Assembly: GCA_944739405.2 (NCBI GenBank)
Contig: OX123185.2
Span: 2,787,840-2,851,839 of the forward strand
DNA from: Euclidia mi
Lineage: Eukaryota; Arthropoda; Insecta; Lepidoptera; Erebidae
Direction: 5' to 3'
Length of the DNA: 64,000 nt
In this document: piece after piece, positions 45,501 to 55,854 of the stretch
Layout of the letters: each line of letters begins with the position of its first letter
How positions within the stretch are numbered: position 1 is the stretch's first letter
Position numbers and translations under genes: made by a program
Notes under the pieces: generated by a model
The model's database searches: none
What the model saw: only the letters and a program-made list of their open reading frames with translations
What the model was told of the DNA's origin: nothing

Positions 45501-46014
45501 AGAATAGATTTATAGAATAGGCTAATTAGTTTGAATAAATACATAAATATTAAATACATCTTTTATTTGTGTTGGAAAAGTATAATTCTAGTCGAAACAT
45601 AATATATATAGAAACATATAATTATTTCTTACCGAATATTATCGATATCGATATTTCGTTAATCACTAGAGGGTACATCCCTATATTGACAAATATGACA
45701 ATGCTGACAACATAAAAACGATGTCAATTAGTATCTTTATGTTGGTACGAGTTCTCCCTGCACGTTTCATACAAAGCTGAAAGTCTACGTAAGAAGAGGC
45801 ACATCCGCCACATCTTACGTAGTATTTGTATACTCTTTGCACAATATGACAATAATTATGTATGATGTGACACTTGACATTACTGACAGATAGCACATGC
45901 GCAACACTCAATTATTCGCGCATGCGTTCTTACTTCCAAGAGGAAAATTTCTGCCGTACAAACTTTTATCCTCCCTACAATCCCTCCCAGTTTAATTTTT
46001 GCAACTTATGGTAG

Positions 46015-46160
46015 CCTATGTCCGTCTCCATGGTCCAATATATCTCTATATTAAATTTCAACAAAATCGGTTCAGTCGTCTTGGCGTGAAAACGGAACAT
46101 ACATACATACATACATACATACATACATACACACTTTTTAGAATTTATAATATTAGTAGG
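46015..46160 (+). repeat. Dispersed repeat with (CATA)n tract
   Basis: CAACAAAATCGGTTCAGTCG, then TTGGCGTGAAAACGGAACAT, then eight CATA units and a TTTATAATATTAGTAGG end. A common insect repeat 3' end. Confidence 0.55.
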
Positions 46161-46561
46161 GAAGTAGGGATAGTTACATATCATCGAATCATAAAGTTAT
46201 TATGTACTCGGCTAACCTACTACTAACAACAAGCTTCTGGTATGCCTCTATGCAGCAGGGAACAATTTGTACTTGTATATATCAGCTCCACATATTTATA
46301 ACTTAGGACATTATTAGCACCGATGAACAGCTACCTTCTGAGATACAGTTTGCACTAGTTCAGAAGGTACGGAATTCTAAGGCAAGAATAACTAGTTATA
46401 ACTTAATTAAAATAGTTGTTATGTTAGCGGAAACACTTTAGCATCTAAGCATAATATAATATAGTATAAGTTTCTCTCTCTCGTATTGTAATAGGTTTAT
46501 TTTCTGAAATAAAGAATTTGTATTTGTATATATTATTATGTCTATAAGGTTGTATACTCAC

Positions 46562-46679
46562 TTCTCTGGCGTGGCTATCGTGATGTTGGGCGCCGGGTAC
46601 GATCCCTCCGACGCGCATATCACGTTGACGGTGTCGTCATCAGTCTTGTTCTGGATCAATCGGAAGCTCGTCTCCGGCA
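46562..46679 (-). CDS. Ig-superfamily protein, internal exon (first half of Ig domain)
   Basis: 118 bp, with acceptor TCTAATTGCAG before 46679 and donor GTGAGT after 46562. It encodes (V)PETSFRLIQNKTDDDTVNV, then ICASEGSYPAPNITIATPE, and ends two bases into a Lys codon completed by exon 20893-21059. It contains the first Ig cysteine and two N-glycosylation sequons (NKT, NIT), consistent with an extracellular protein. It starts in phase 1, so a further upstream exon must exist; none is evident up to 64000. It is GC-rich in AT-rich intron sequence. The exact family is not recognised. Confidence 0.85.
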
Positions 46680-47148
46680 CTGCAATTAGACACCCATATT
46701 CACAACTATACAAAGGCCTCACATACAAGATAAATTTGTCGGCACAAGAATATCAACCTTAACTTTATAATTATAAAGTAACTTTTTCAAAAACAGAATG
46801 CGGTTGAGAACGTCACAAATCATACAGACATGCAATAAAAATAATTATACTATATCCGTTTGTGATAAAGTTTAAAATCACAAAGCAAAAATATTATCAT
46901 GCCTCATCGGCTTGATATAGATATTACACAAACAATTATATGCATGTGTGAGTAAAGACAAACGGTTTTGACCTAAAACATTATATAACACGTAATCGGT
47001 TTCAAATCTTATGCATAACTGGGCAACCGGGTGACGTAAGCTATAAATATTCTATGATCTTGATAATCATGAGGCGTAAGCTTTCTTTGTTACATCCATT
47101 GTAAAACATAATGCACCAATATCAGAAATACTAAGCTCTTGTATTGCT
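46680..47148. other. AT-rich intron or flank
   Basis: No coding exon or recognised repeat apart from the start of the LINE, whose 5' end is not resolved. Confidence 0.4.
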
Positions 47149-47646
47149 ATGTGTCCGGATTTCACCAGTTCTGATTATATAATTATCTTGGGAGGCTCAC
47201 ATGATAGAAACCCCGTGAAAATGCAGTCGTATTTATACTTTATTTTAGACCAGCTCAAAAATACAAACATTTTAATGGGAGACATTATTAAAAACCGTTA
47301 TTTGAACGTATCTAAGTGTAATAACTTGTTAAAACTTTTATGTTGTAGCTGTAACAATGTAAATTTAATTTTCTCACGAGAAAATGGTTCCTTTATTAAT
47401 AACTATTTTATTACTGTCATTCGTAGTAGATTGTTTCATAAAGAAATATTACATCTCAAGTACAAACATGATCATTTAAATTATATAAATAGGTTTAATA
47501 TTAACATAATTTCTTCTTCCCCGAAACGTTATCGTTCTGTTCATAGTCAGACTGATTATGTACATACTATCTACGAATCTACGGATGCAACCACTCAAAC
47601 TGCTGCAGAAATAACAAATAAAACTATGAATCTTTTTCGTGAATAA
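47149..47646 (+). CDS. LINE ORF1 C-terminal part
   Basis: 165 residues. The pattern DYIIILGGSHDRNP, then ILMGDIIKNRYLNVSKCNNL, then LHLKYKHDHLNYINRFNIN resembles the C-terminal esterase/SGNH-like module seen in ORF1 of some insect CR1-type LINEs, though catalytic residues cannot be assigned. The last codons overlap the start of ORF2 by eight bases. The N-terminal part is not visible, so this is probably a 5'-truncated ORF1. Confidence 0.55.
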   Translation: MCPDFTSSDYIIILGGSHDRNPVKMQSYLYFILDQLKNTNILMGDIIKNRYLNVSKCNNLLKLLCCSCNNVNLIFSRENGSFINNYFITVIRSRLFHKEILHLKYKHDHLNYINRFNINIISSSPKRYRSVHSQTDYVHTIYESTDATTQTAAEITNKTMNLFRE

Positions 47647-50564
47647 CTGCGTAAATTTGCACCTATTTCACCAAAACGTTTGTGGAATTAATAGTAAAAA
47701 AGACGAGTTAGAATTATATGTTAACTCTTTAGAGCCTAGAGTAGATTTTATTTGCATCACAGAGCATTTTCTAAATAAAATTTCTCTTCCTATGTTCAAT
47801 ATACCTAATTATAACCTGGTAGCACATAATATAAGGACAACCAAAAAAAGGGGTGGTAGTCTTATTTTGGGGCAAACAGATAGGGAAATTGAAGACTGCT
47901 CGCACATCAATAAATTATACAAAACGGAATCTTTTGAGATATGTAGCATTAAAGATGTCAATACGGGCTTGTATTTATGCTGCTGTTATCGTAGTTCAAA
48001 CGATAAAAACTTTGATGATTTTATGCAGCGCCTAGAAAAGACACTAGAATTCTTAATTAATAAGAAATCAATTATATGCGGTGATTATAATCTTGATCTT
48101 CTCTGTGAAAGTAAGAAACGCACTGAATTTTTGAGCTTGTTGCGATGTTATAATTTTAAGCCCCTGATACAGGAGGTTACTTTTATTCGTAATAACTCTT
48201 CGTCTTGTATCGATAACTTCGTGACCAATTTAGATGGACACTATGTGCGGTCGATAGAGGTTGACCATAATGGGTTGGCTGACGGACATGCAGGGATATC
48301 TTGTAACGTGACTCTCCAGAATGAGGTTTGTAAGAAATCAGTCATAAGCCAAACTATTTCCGTAGACCGAAGAATATACAATAAAAAAAGTCATGATACG
48401 TTTCGACATTTAATTTTGGGTAGTTGTTGGCAGTCGATGGGAATAAATACATTTTTAAGTAAATTCATGAATGCTTTTAAAAGTAGTTTTAAAAAGAGAA
48501 CAAAGCAGATCAAAGTGAACTGTAATATGGGTATCCGCTGGATAACAAAGGGTATTAAAATTTCAAGTAAAATGAAACGATTTTTGTGTGTAAATGGAAG
48601 ATCCTTGCAAGAGAATAGCATTTCAAGATATAAAAGTAATTATATCAGATTATTTAGACAAGTAGTTAGGACAGCTAAGAAAAATGCGGTTAAGAGACAG
48701 CTTCTACATGCAAAGAATGTTAGCAGAGAAATCTGGAAAGTAGTTAATCGACACAGAAACAAAACAAAGCACAAGTTATTACGGCGGTTCACTATAACAC
48801 ATAACAACAATACCATTGACAACCCTAGAGATATTGCAAATATATTTGCCAAGCTATTTAACCGGACACAGTCTCTTGATTCTAGCAGTATAAATCGGGC
48901 GACATCGTATCTATGTGAAAGCAAGCTAAGCGAAAGTAAACAGGGTTCAAAAGAATATTATCTTGTCATCTGTAACACCACGCGAGGTAGAAAAACTTGT
49001 TGTTGGAATGGAGACCAAAAGTTCATGTGGATACGATGAAGTACAAATATCTCTTATCAAAGAACATATTAAGATATTAGCGAATCCCCTATCATATTTT
49101 TTTAATAAATGTTTTGAAAATCATGTTTTTCCTGATCAATTAAAGATAGCAAAAGTTGTACCATTGCTAAAAAAGGGATCGCATATGGATGCAAGGAACT
49201 ATAGGCGCATATCGGTGCTGCCTACACTTTCGAAAATATTCGAAAAGATAATAAAAGATAGACTCGTGGGTCATCTCAGAGAAAATAGAGTTTTAAATGA
49301 TAGGCAATTCGGTTACCAAAGGGGAGTTGGCACCATTGATGCAATTAATGCGCTAGTTGATGATATTTTGGGAAAAATGAATTCTAGAATGAAAGTGGCC
49401 GGAATATTCCTAGATTTAAGTTCTGCATTCGACACAGTTGACCATGAGCTTCTTCTGGTTAAGTTAGAACATTACGGAGTAAGAGAGGAAGCATTCGAAC
49501 TGTTTCGTTCTTACTTACAGAATAGAAAAATGTATGTTGAAATAAAAGCCACTGATGAAATAAAATGTCAAAGATCCTATCGCTCTGAACTATACAGTGT
49601 AAATAAAGGTGTTCCTCTTTGTCAGGGATCAATATTGGGTCCAATTTTATTTCTCGTTTTTACTAACGATTTAATAAACTATGCAACACGAGTAAACACT
49701 GACACTCAACTTATAGTATTTGCAGATGACACAAATGCAGTTGTTAGTACAAACGACATCGAGGTTTTAAATTATAGAGTAAATATGGCACTTCAGATGT
49801 TTCAAAAATGGTTCAGTGCAAATCACTTAATAATAAATTCTAAGAAGACAAATATAATGCTATTTAAATCCACTGCGCGTACTAATGACAACTTAAACAT
49901 CAGACTAAATGGAGTAAAAATAGATTTGGTAGACTCCTCAAAATTCTTAGGCATTTACATAGATTCTTTCTTTTGCTGGAAAAATGAACTACAAGCCATT
50001 GATTCATCTATATCATCTGCATGCTTCGCCTTAAGAAGCTTACGTGATGAGGTCAGTTTAGAACATTTGAAAGCTGTTTATTATGCTCTGGTTGAGTCTA
50101 GGTTACGTTATAGTGTCCAGCTTTGGGGAAATAGCTATAAATACAACTGCAATCGAGCTTTCATATTACAAAAGAGGGCTATTAGGACAATTGTACGAAT
50201 TCCACAATGGCAATCTTGTAGAGAACATTTTAAAACGCTATCAATTCTTACTGTACCTTGCCTATATATACTCATTGTCCTAACTGACATGGCTAAATAT
50301 ATAACCAGGTTCGAAAATGAGGAGGAGAGATTGTTAAGGGAAGGTACAAGAACACTGAATTTTAAAAATAAACTGTACCCGAAATTAAATATTGTTAAGC
50401 ATTGTGCAAGGTATCAAGCAGTGAAATTGTTTAATTGTTTGCCTATTGAGATAAAAAATGAAATTTACAAGCCGCAGTCGTTTAAAAACAAGATTAGGGC
50501 CTTCTTATTACAGAACTCTTTTTACTCGATTGAAGAATTTACTGCAATGAATTATAATAAATAA
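47639..50564 (+). pseudogene. LINE ORF2: endonuclease and reverse transcriptase, single frameshift
   Basis: Frame 47639-49039 carries the APE-type endonuclease (LHLFHQNVCGINSKK, FICITEHFL, LYLCCCYRSSN, SIICGDYNLDLL) and the linker. Frame 48963-50564 carries RT (NYRRISVLPTLSKIFEKII, FLDLSSAFDTVDHELLL, VFADDTNAVV) and the C-terminal region. The two join by one extra A in the AAAA run near 48952. The PQGSILGP box reads GVPLCQGSILGP, a two-residue insertion. Otherwise both parts are fully open, so this copy is young. Confidence 0.88.
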
Positions 50565-51053
50565 ATTTTGTTGACATTATTTAATAATATTGCAATTATA
50601 TATATTTTTTTATTTATTCATTGTTTATATTTTTTTATAATTTAATATTAATTTGACATTTAATGCTTTTAATTATCTTTGACATTTTCTTTTATTTAAT
50701 TACTTTTTTATTTATTTTTTGACATTGCATTAATTCTTCGATTACAAGTTTGGTATGCTATAAAATTTATGATGAATATGTATTAATATTGTAATTTATC
50801 AATTAAGAATAGTAGGTAAATATTTTTCATGTGTATGGTGCTATGCTGTGGTGAATTTTTTATGTGAAATTATATTAGCTTAAATAGTATAAGGTGAAGA
50901 CAGAAATTTTTGTCAATTATTTTAAATATTTAGTTGTAAACTTGTAAGATGTTTAAGTGCTATGATCATACTATGTACAAACTACACATATTCAAACACA
51001 ATTTGTAATTGTTTACTTGAATAAATAAACTGAAACTGAAACTGAAACTAAGC

Positions 51054-51185
51054 TGAAATGTTATATGTCAAATGGACATAGCCCGGATATGAGCAATTGT
51101 TTTTAAATGCTCTTTTTTTGGTGAACAACCTGTAAGTAATGGTAGCCTGTAATATAAATAGATATTGTTATATAATACCTTCATA
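51054..51185. other. Short flank between LINE and SINE
   Basis: Nothing recognised. Confidence 0.4.
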
Positions 51186-51443
51186 ACTTCACGCCTTTTT
51201 ATCCCCGAAGGGGTAGGCACAGGTATTATACGCCCACACTTCGCCAGTTATGTTTCGGTCCCAATGTAATAGGGGGCGAGCCTATTGCCATCTACCGGGC
51301 ACATCATTAAGCGAGCGATAATTAATTTATAATGCACACATAACTTCGAAAAGTCAGAGGCGTGTGCCCGGGGTACCTGGGGTTTGAACTCGAGACCATC
51401 GTCTCGGCAGTCCGTTACGTACACCACTAGGCTATCGCCGCTT
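51186..51443 (-). mobile_element. SINE family 2, full length and colinear
   Basis: On the minus strand, head AAGCGGCGATAGCCTAGTGG at 51443, B-box region GAGTTCAAACCCC, body to CGCTCGCTTAA, then the shared 3' domain starting TGATGTGCCCGGTAG, and finally the hairpin TACCCCTTCGGGGATAAAA. It is the reference arrangement against which the copy at 17088-17356 is seen to be inverted. No clear target duplication. Confidence 0.8.
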
Positions 51444-52645
51444 CCTAAAAATTCGACCGCCAATGGCCTCAGTATCATGTACTAAATCACTGGTATCGGT
51501 TTTCGGTACACCGTCCCTTACACCCTGTATATATATAAATTTATTACGTCTAATATCACATTTATTACTTCTCTGTGTGGTGATGAATTAAGAACACAGA
51601 GTGTCGCTACACAATTTCATTCTGTGGGTGACGTAAGAAGCATTACGGTGTAACTGAGGAAAATACGAGATGTAAATAGTATCTTGGGGAAGACACGTAA
51701 AATTTTAAATCCAACCGCTAACCTGGCCAGCGTGTACCTATTGTACATGAATTAGGAAAGACCTAAAGACCTATATCCAGCAGCGGACTGCGAAATGCTA
51801 TATGATAATATTTTATTATTACATTCATTTTTACTAATTTATTATATGTAGATATTCCCTTTTTTTCTGATTACAAGAGAGGGTAGATGGCCTGAGGTAA
51901 TCTATTTGTAGGTACTGTAGGGATGTAGGGACACAAGTAAAACGTAGGTAGTCCGACGATACATTATTTTAGTGGTGAATGAATGGATGAATGGTGGATG
52001 GTGTTGTTCCTGTCACTTACGTTCTTGTCCTCTCTATAAAGACAAGTGAGAAGGCGATAGTAGTTGGGTGAGCAGGTACTTAGATTTGCCTACTTTGTCT
52101 TTCCCTAGGACATACAAGTAAAGATTTGACATCAGGTGAAGATCGATTTGCCTTCTTTTTCTTTCTCTAGGGAATAGCAACTTGTGAGTAATCTCTTGTT
52201 GATATTACTGTCGTCTATGCGCTTTGGAAGCTTGTTTTTAGGCAAATAGTTAATTTATTGCTCTTGTGAAATAATATTCCAAACCTTGAAAAACGTGCCT
52301 ACTAATAATAGCTACTGTTTTCGTAATATTATTATGATAGACAGATCTTTGCGTGGGTATAAAGATATCAACGTCGAAGTTCTGTACACCAATTAAACCC
52401 AAAAGGACTTTGATATTGATATCTTTAGAATTTCGCACTAAATTGTTATTTTCGTAACTAGGTTCGTAGAAATTGTATAGTTTCTTATGTGATGAAAATA
52501 TTTTAAGAACCACATACTACGAGTATAATATATTTTATTTTTGGCGCTGATACACTTGAGCATTCACCAGTAATGAGCATTCTTCTGAATGTTACATATC
52601 AGACAAACAAACAAGTGTGTTTTAGCGAGCATTTAAAGCATACTA
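51444..52645. other. Intergenic or intronic sequence
   Basis: A small RTE-type tail (AAGACCTATATCCAGCAGCGG) lies at 51766-51805. The rest is AT-rich without a supported gene or exon. Confidence 0.4.
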
Positions 52646-52815
52646 TAAAACATCGTGAGGAAACCTGCATGTTGAAGAGTTCTCCATGATGTTCTCGAAA
52701 GACATGTTAAATCTGCCAAACCGCACTTGGCCAGCGTGGTGGACTATAGCCTTACCCTTCTCATAAGTGAGAACAGGCCCGTGCCCAGCAGTGGGACAGT
52801 ATAAAGGGCTGATGA
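52646..52815 (+). repeat. LINE 3'-end repeat (RTE-like tail), copy 3
   Basis: ATCGTGAGGAAACCTGCATG, then AGAGTTCTCCATGATGTTCTC, GCGTGGTGGACTATAGCC, CCAGCAGTGGGACAG and GGGCTGATGATTG. The best-preserved copy of the family at 5058, 37803 and 58245. Confidence 0.7.
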
Positions 52816-53429
52816 TTGAAAGCATTCTAGCGAGTAATTTAGTGAATGGACAATAGATTTGATTCGAGTATTTAGCTGATAAGAACTTTCGCTAAGAAAA
52901 GAAAATGATCGTAGGGATATTTGGCTCTGTTACTTGTTCAGTTTGACAAATTTAAAACTACGAAGGCTCTATGTTCTGTTACAAATCAATTCTCAAATAT
53001 ATCTCCTTACACGTAACGGAGCGATATTATGTTATGTTTGTTTATAGAGAAAATTGAGGAAGCTCGATGGCTCCATTTTACCTTGATAACTGACGCACAT
53101 GTGGGCAGAGATTGTACTTGACACTTTACTTTACTTGATCTGAACTCGCACGTGTATTTACTTAGTTTATTTTCTATTTATATTGTCTTTACTCACGATA
53201 TAGCGCACTATTAAGGTAACTATGGACGTATCTACTATCTTGTTTCATCTGTGTTGCAGAAAGAGAATTTTCATACTGAAAATGTTCTTTGCTTGCATCA
53301 CAAAGTTCTTAACAAATATTAAAAAAAGAGACATAAAGAAGTTAGTACGGCGTAGCAGCGAGGTAACTATCGCGTAGCACGTGTAGCAAAGTAATGTAGT
53401 TTGTGTCATTCGTAGCTAGTTTGGTGTCT
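52816..53429. other. Intergenic sequence, nothing recognised
   Basis: No ORF, exon or repeat supported. Confidence 0.4.
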
Positions 53430-55150
53430 CTCATCATCATCATGGCGGCCTGTCAGTAATCCAATATTGGATAAAGGCCTCTTCCCTCTTCTTCCATTCT
53501 TGGCGATCTTGTGCCCGACTCATCCAGTCTCGACCTCCGTGTCGTCGAATGTCGTCCACCCAGCGTTGCGGCGGCCTGCCGCGTGCTCTACTGGGTCTAA
53601 ATTCAAGGACTCGTTTTGTCCAGCGGCTCTGGTCCATTCGCGCAATGTGTCCCGCCCACGTCAACTTTTTCTTTGCGATGACAACCATGACGTCTTTAAC
53701 TTTGGTCTTATTTCGGAACCACTCATTGCGTTTCCGGTCACGTAAGGAGATCCCCAGCATCGCTCTCTCCATGCCCCTCTGCGCGACACGGAACTTCTCG
53801 GCAGACTTTTGTGTTAGAGTCATGGTTTCAGTGCCGTAGGTTAACACCGACATGACACATTGCTCGAACGCTTTGACTCGGAGATGTAGGGGTATTTTGC
53901 TACAGAGTATTTGTTTGTTGGCTCCGAATGCGGCCCACGCCTGCGATATCCGCCGTATTACTTCCGCTGTTTGATTTTCAAAGCCCAATGTAACCTTGTG
54001 ACCCAAATATATATATTCGGTCACTCTCTCCACTGTAAGCTGGTAGTCCGTGACTTCAGGAATATTGGTCATTATTTTGGTTTTCCTCAAGTTCATTTGA
54101 AGACCAGCCTTTTCAGATTCCAGCTTTAAGTCCTGGAGCATCGTAATTATGTCGTCAATGCTCTCCGAGATCAGAACCAGGTCATCTGCAAATCTCAAGT
54201 TCGTAAGTCCCTCTCCATCTATCATCAACCCTTTCCCATGCCATTGTAGCCGTTGGAATATGCACTCTAGTGCTAGGATAAATAGCTTTGGTGATATTGT
54301 GTCGCCTTGTCTGACGCCCCTCTCTAGTGGAAATTTGCCAGTCTGCTTGTGTAGGGAGACACAGGCAGTAGCATTTTGATGGAGGTGATTGAGGGTTTGT
54401 ATGTAACGTTCATCGGCACTTAACCAAAGCTCGCTCTATGAACAACCACTCTATGGAGTCGAATGCTTTCTCGTAATCGACGAAGGCTAGGATAATTGGT
54501 TTCCTGTACTCGTTACATTTCTCAATTAATATTTTGAAAGTTTGGAGATGGTCGTTAGTGCTAAAACCTGAGCGAAAACCTGCCTGTTCCTTTGGCTGGA
54601 AAAAGTCTAGTTTCCTGTCAAGTCTGTTAACTATATCGCGAGTGAAGAGCTTGCAAATATGTGACAGTAGGCTGATGGGTCTATAGTTTTCCAGTTTCTT
54701 GATGTTCCCCTTCTTATGAATTAAGGTGATTACTGCATTGTGCCATGCTGAAGGTACTTTGGTTTCTAAAATGCATTTCGTAAATAAGTAGGGTTGCTAA
54801 CACTTTGCCGAGTAATTCAGAGTTGATTTTAATCATCTCTGGTAATACGCCATCTTCGCCAGAGGCCTATCGATTTTTGAATTGTCGAATAGCAAGCAAT
54901 ACTTCCTCTGCGATGACATCTGGAACTTCTTCGGAACCAATATTTTGGACAGGTAGTCGGGTATGTCCCAGAGATATATATGTTTGGCTTGGTGGTGTTT
55001 TCCTCCGATAGAGGGTTCCGTAGTACTCCTGTGTAACCGAGAGTAGTTGAGTAGGTGTCTCTATTGGACGAAATTTAAACCAAATTGCCAACAGCTGTTT
55101 CACGATACTACTAAACAAGAAGGATAATAGCACTTCTTGTTTCAATCGCT
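53430..55150 (-). pseudogene. RTE-type LINE reverse transcriptase, 5' truncated and frame-broken
   Basis: From 55145 downward: linker (EVPDVIAEEVLLAIRQFKNR), a stop, ASGEDGVLPEMIKINSELLG, another frame with NYRPISLLSHICKLFTRDIV and AFVDYEKAFDSIEW (near 54480), a shifted RGVRQGDTISPKLF near 54310, then a 262-codon open end (54228-53440) with LRFADDLVLIS catalytic residues and the RTE C-terminus RGRPPQRWVDDIRRH. It ends in an ATG-repeat tail near 53430. The endonuclease is missing. Same family type as 12785-14280 but with the active site intact. Confidence 0.85.
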
Positions 55151-55364
55151 GTATAATCGTGTTTGTTTAGTAAGTATCGCTGAGGACTTTTGATATTGTT
55201 TTGCGTTTAAAGGAATTAATTTATTCGTTCATTCATCCATCAGTCTACGCATTTAACTTATGTAACTGTGACGTCAGGAAAAGTAAACTAATTGTAGGTT
55301 ATTTTAAAAACACACGCAATAGTGTTGTATGTCTATTTTTCTTATTTTTAAGAGATTAAACCCA

Positions 55365-55535
55365 GATTGGAGGCATCCTAAAAACAGGACAAGTTAGAAG
55401 TACCCTGAACAGAAGAGCATGCATGAGGAATTTGATGGGAGTGAATGAAGCAAGAGAGATATGTCAAGATCGTTGCAAATGGCGTTCCGTAGTCTCTGCC
55501 TGCCCCTCCGGGAAACAGGCGTGAGTCTATGTATG
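55365..55535 (+). mobile_element. Short 3' fragment of the 55.9-kb LINE family with 8-bp TSD
   Basis: 171 bp flanked by TAAACCCA (55357-55364 and 55536-55543). It matches the last about 167 bp of the LINE at 55858-57920 in opposite orientation with about eight differences (about 95% identity). A typical 5'-truncated insertion. Confidence 0.85.
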
Positions 55536-55854
55536 TAAACCCAAAAGCCAGGAATAAATTGTGTGTTACATTAGCGGAGCACACAGTGTATGTTGATCGG
55601 AATCAAATTGTTGAATTATTTTCTACATAGTTAGTACCTACTTGCAGAAGCAATACATACCTCTGTAACAACGTTAGCTCTAGTATCCTCTTGGGTTTAC
55701 TCGAATGTTACACATTGAAATCAAACTACGGTTAGCCGATTCTATCACGATATATTGGCTTAAGTTAATTTACATTTAAACCGAAAGATCTAGAACTACA
55801 TTTTTTTATTATTACTAGCTGACGTTTCAGTTGAACCTTTTTACATACATACAT

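Larger units (their letters stand above)
21060..46561 (-). other. 25.5-kb intron of the Ig gene, packed with retrotransposons
   Basis: Bounded by the exact splice sites of exons 20893-21059 and 46562-46679. It contains a two-ORF LINE, a poly-A retrocopy, a full BEL/Pao element, several SINE copies and many old repeat fragments. Stretches 26260-27150, 27780-28206, 34976-35985, 36120-37580, 37930-39195, 40060-43010 and 44600-45170 are AT-rich, and I see no gene or splice-bounded exon in them. Confidence 0.7.
47149..51053 (+). mobile_element. Nearly intact non-LTR retrotransposon (CR1/Jockey group)
   Basis: An ORF1 remnant, ORF2 (endonuclease plus RT, one frameshift), an AT-rich 3' UTR and a (TGAAAC)n tail at about 51032-51053. 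The 5' end is not defined and ORF1 looks N-terminally truncated. It lies upstream of the first visible Ig exon, opposite to the gene. Confidence 0.8.
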
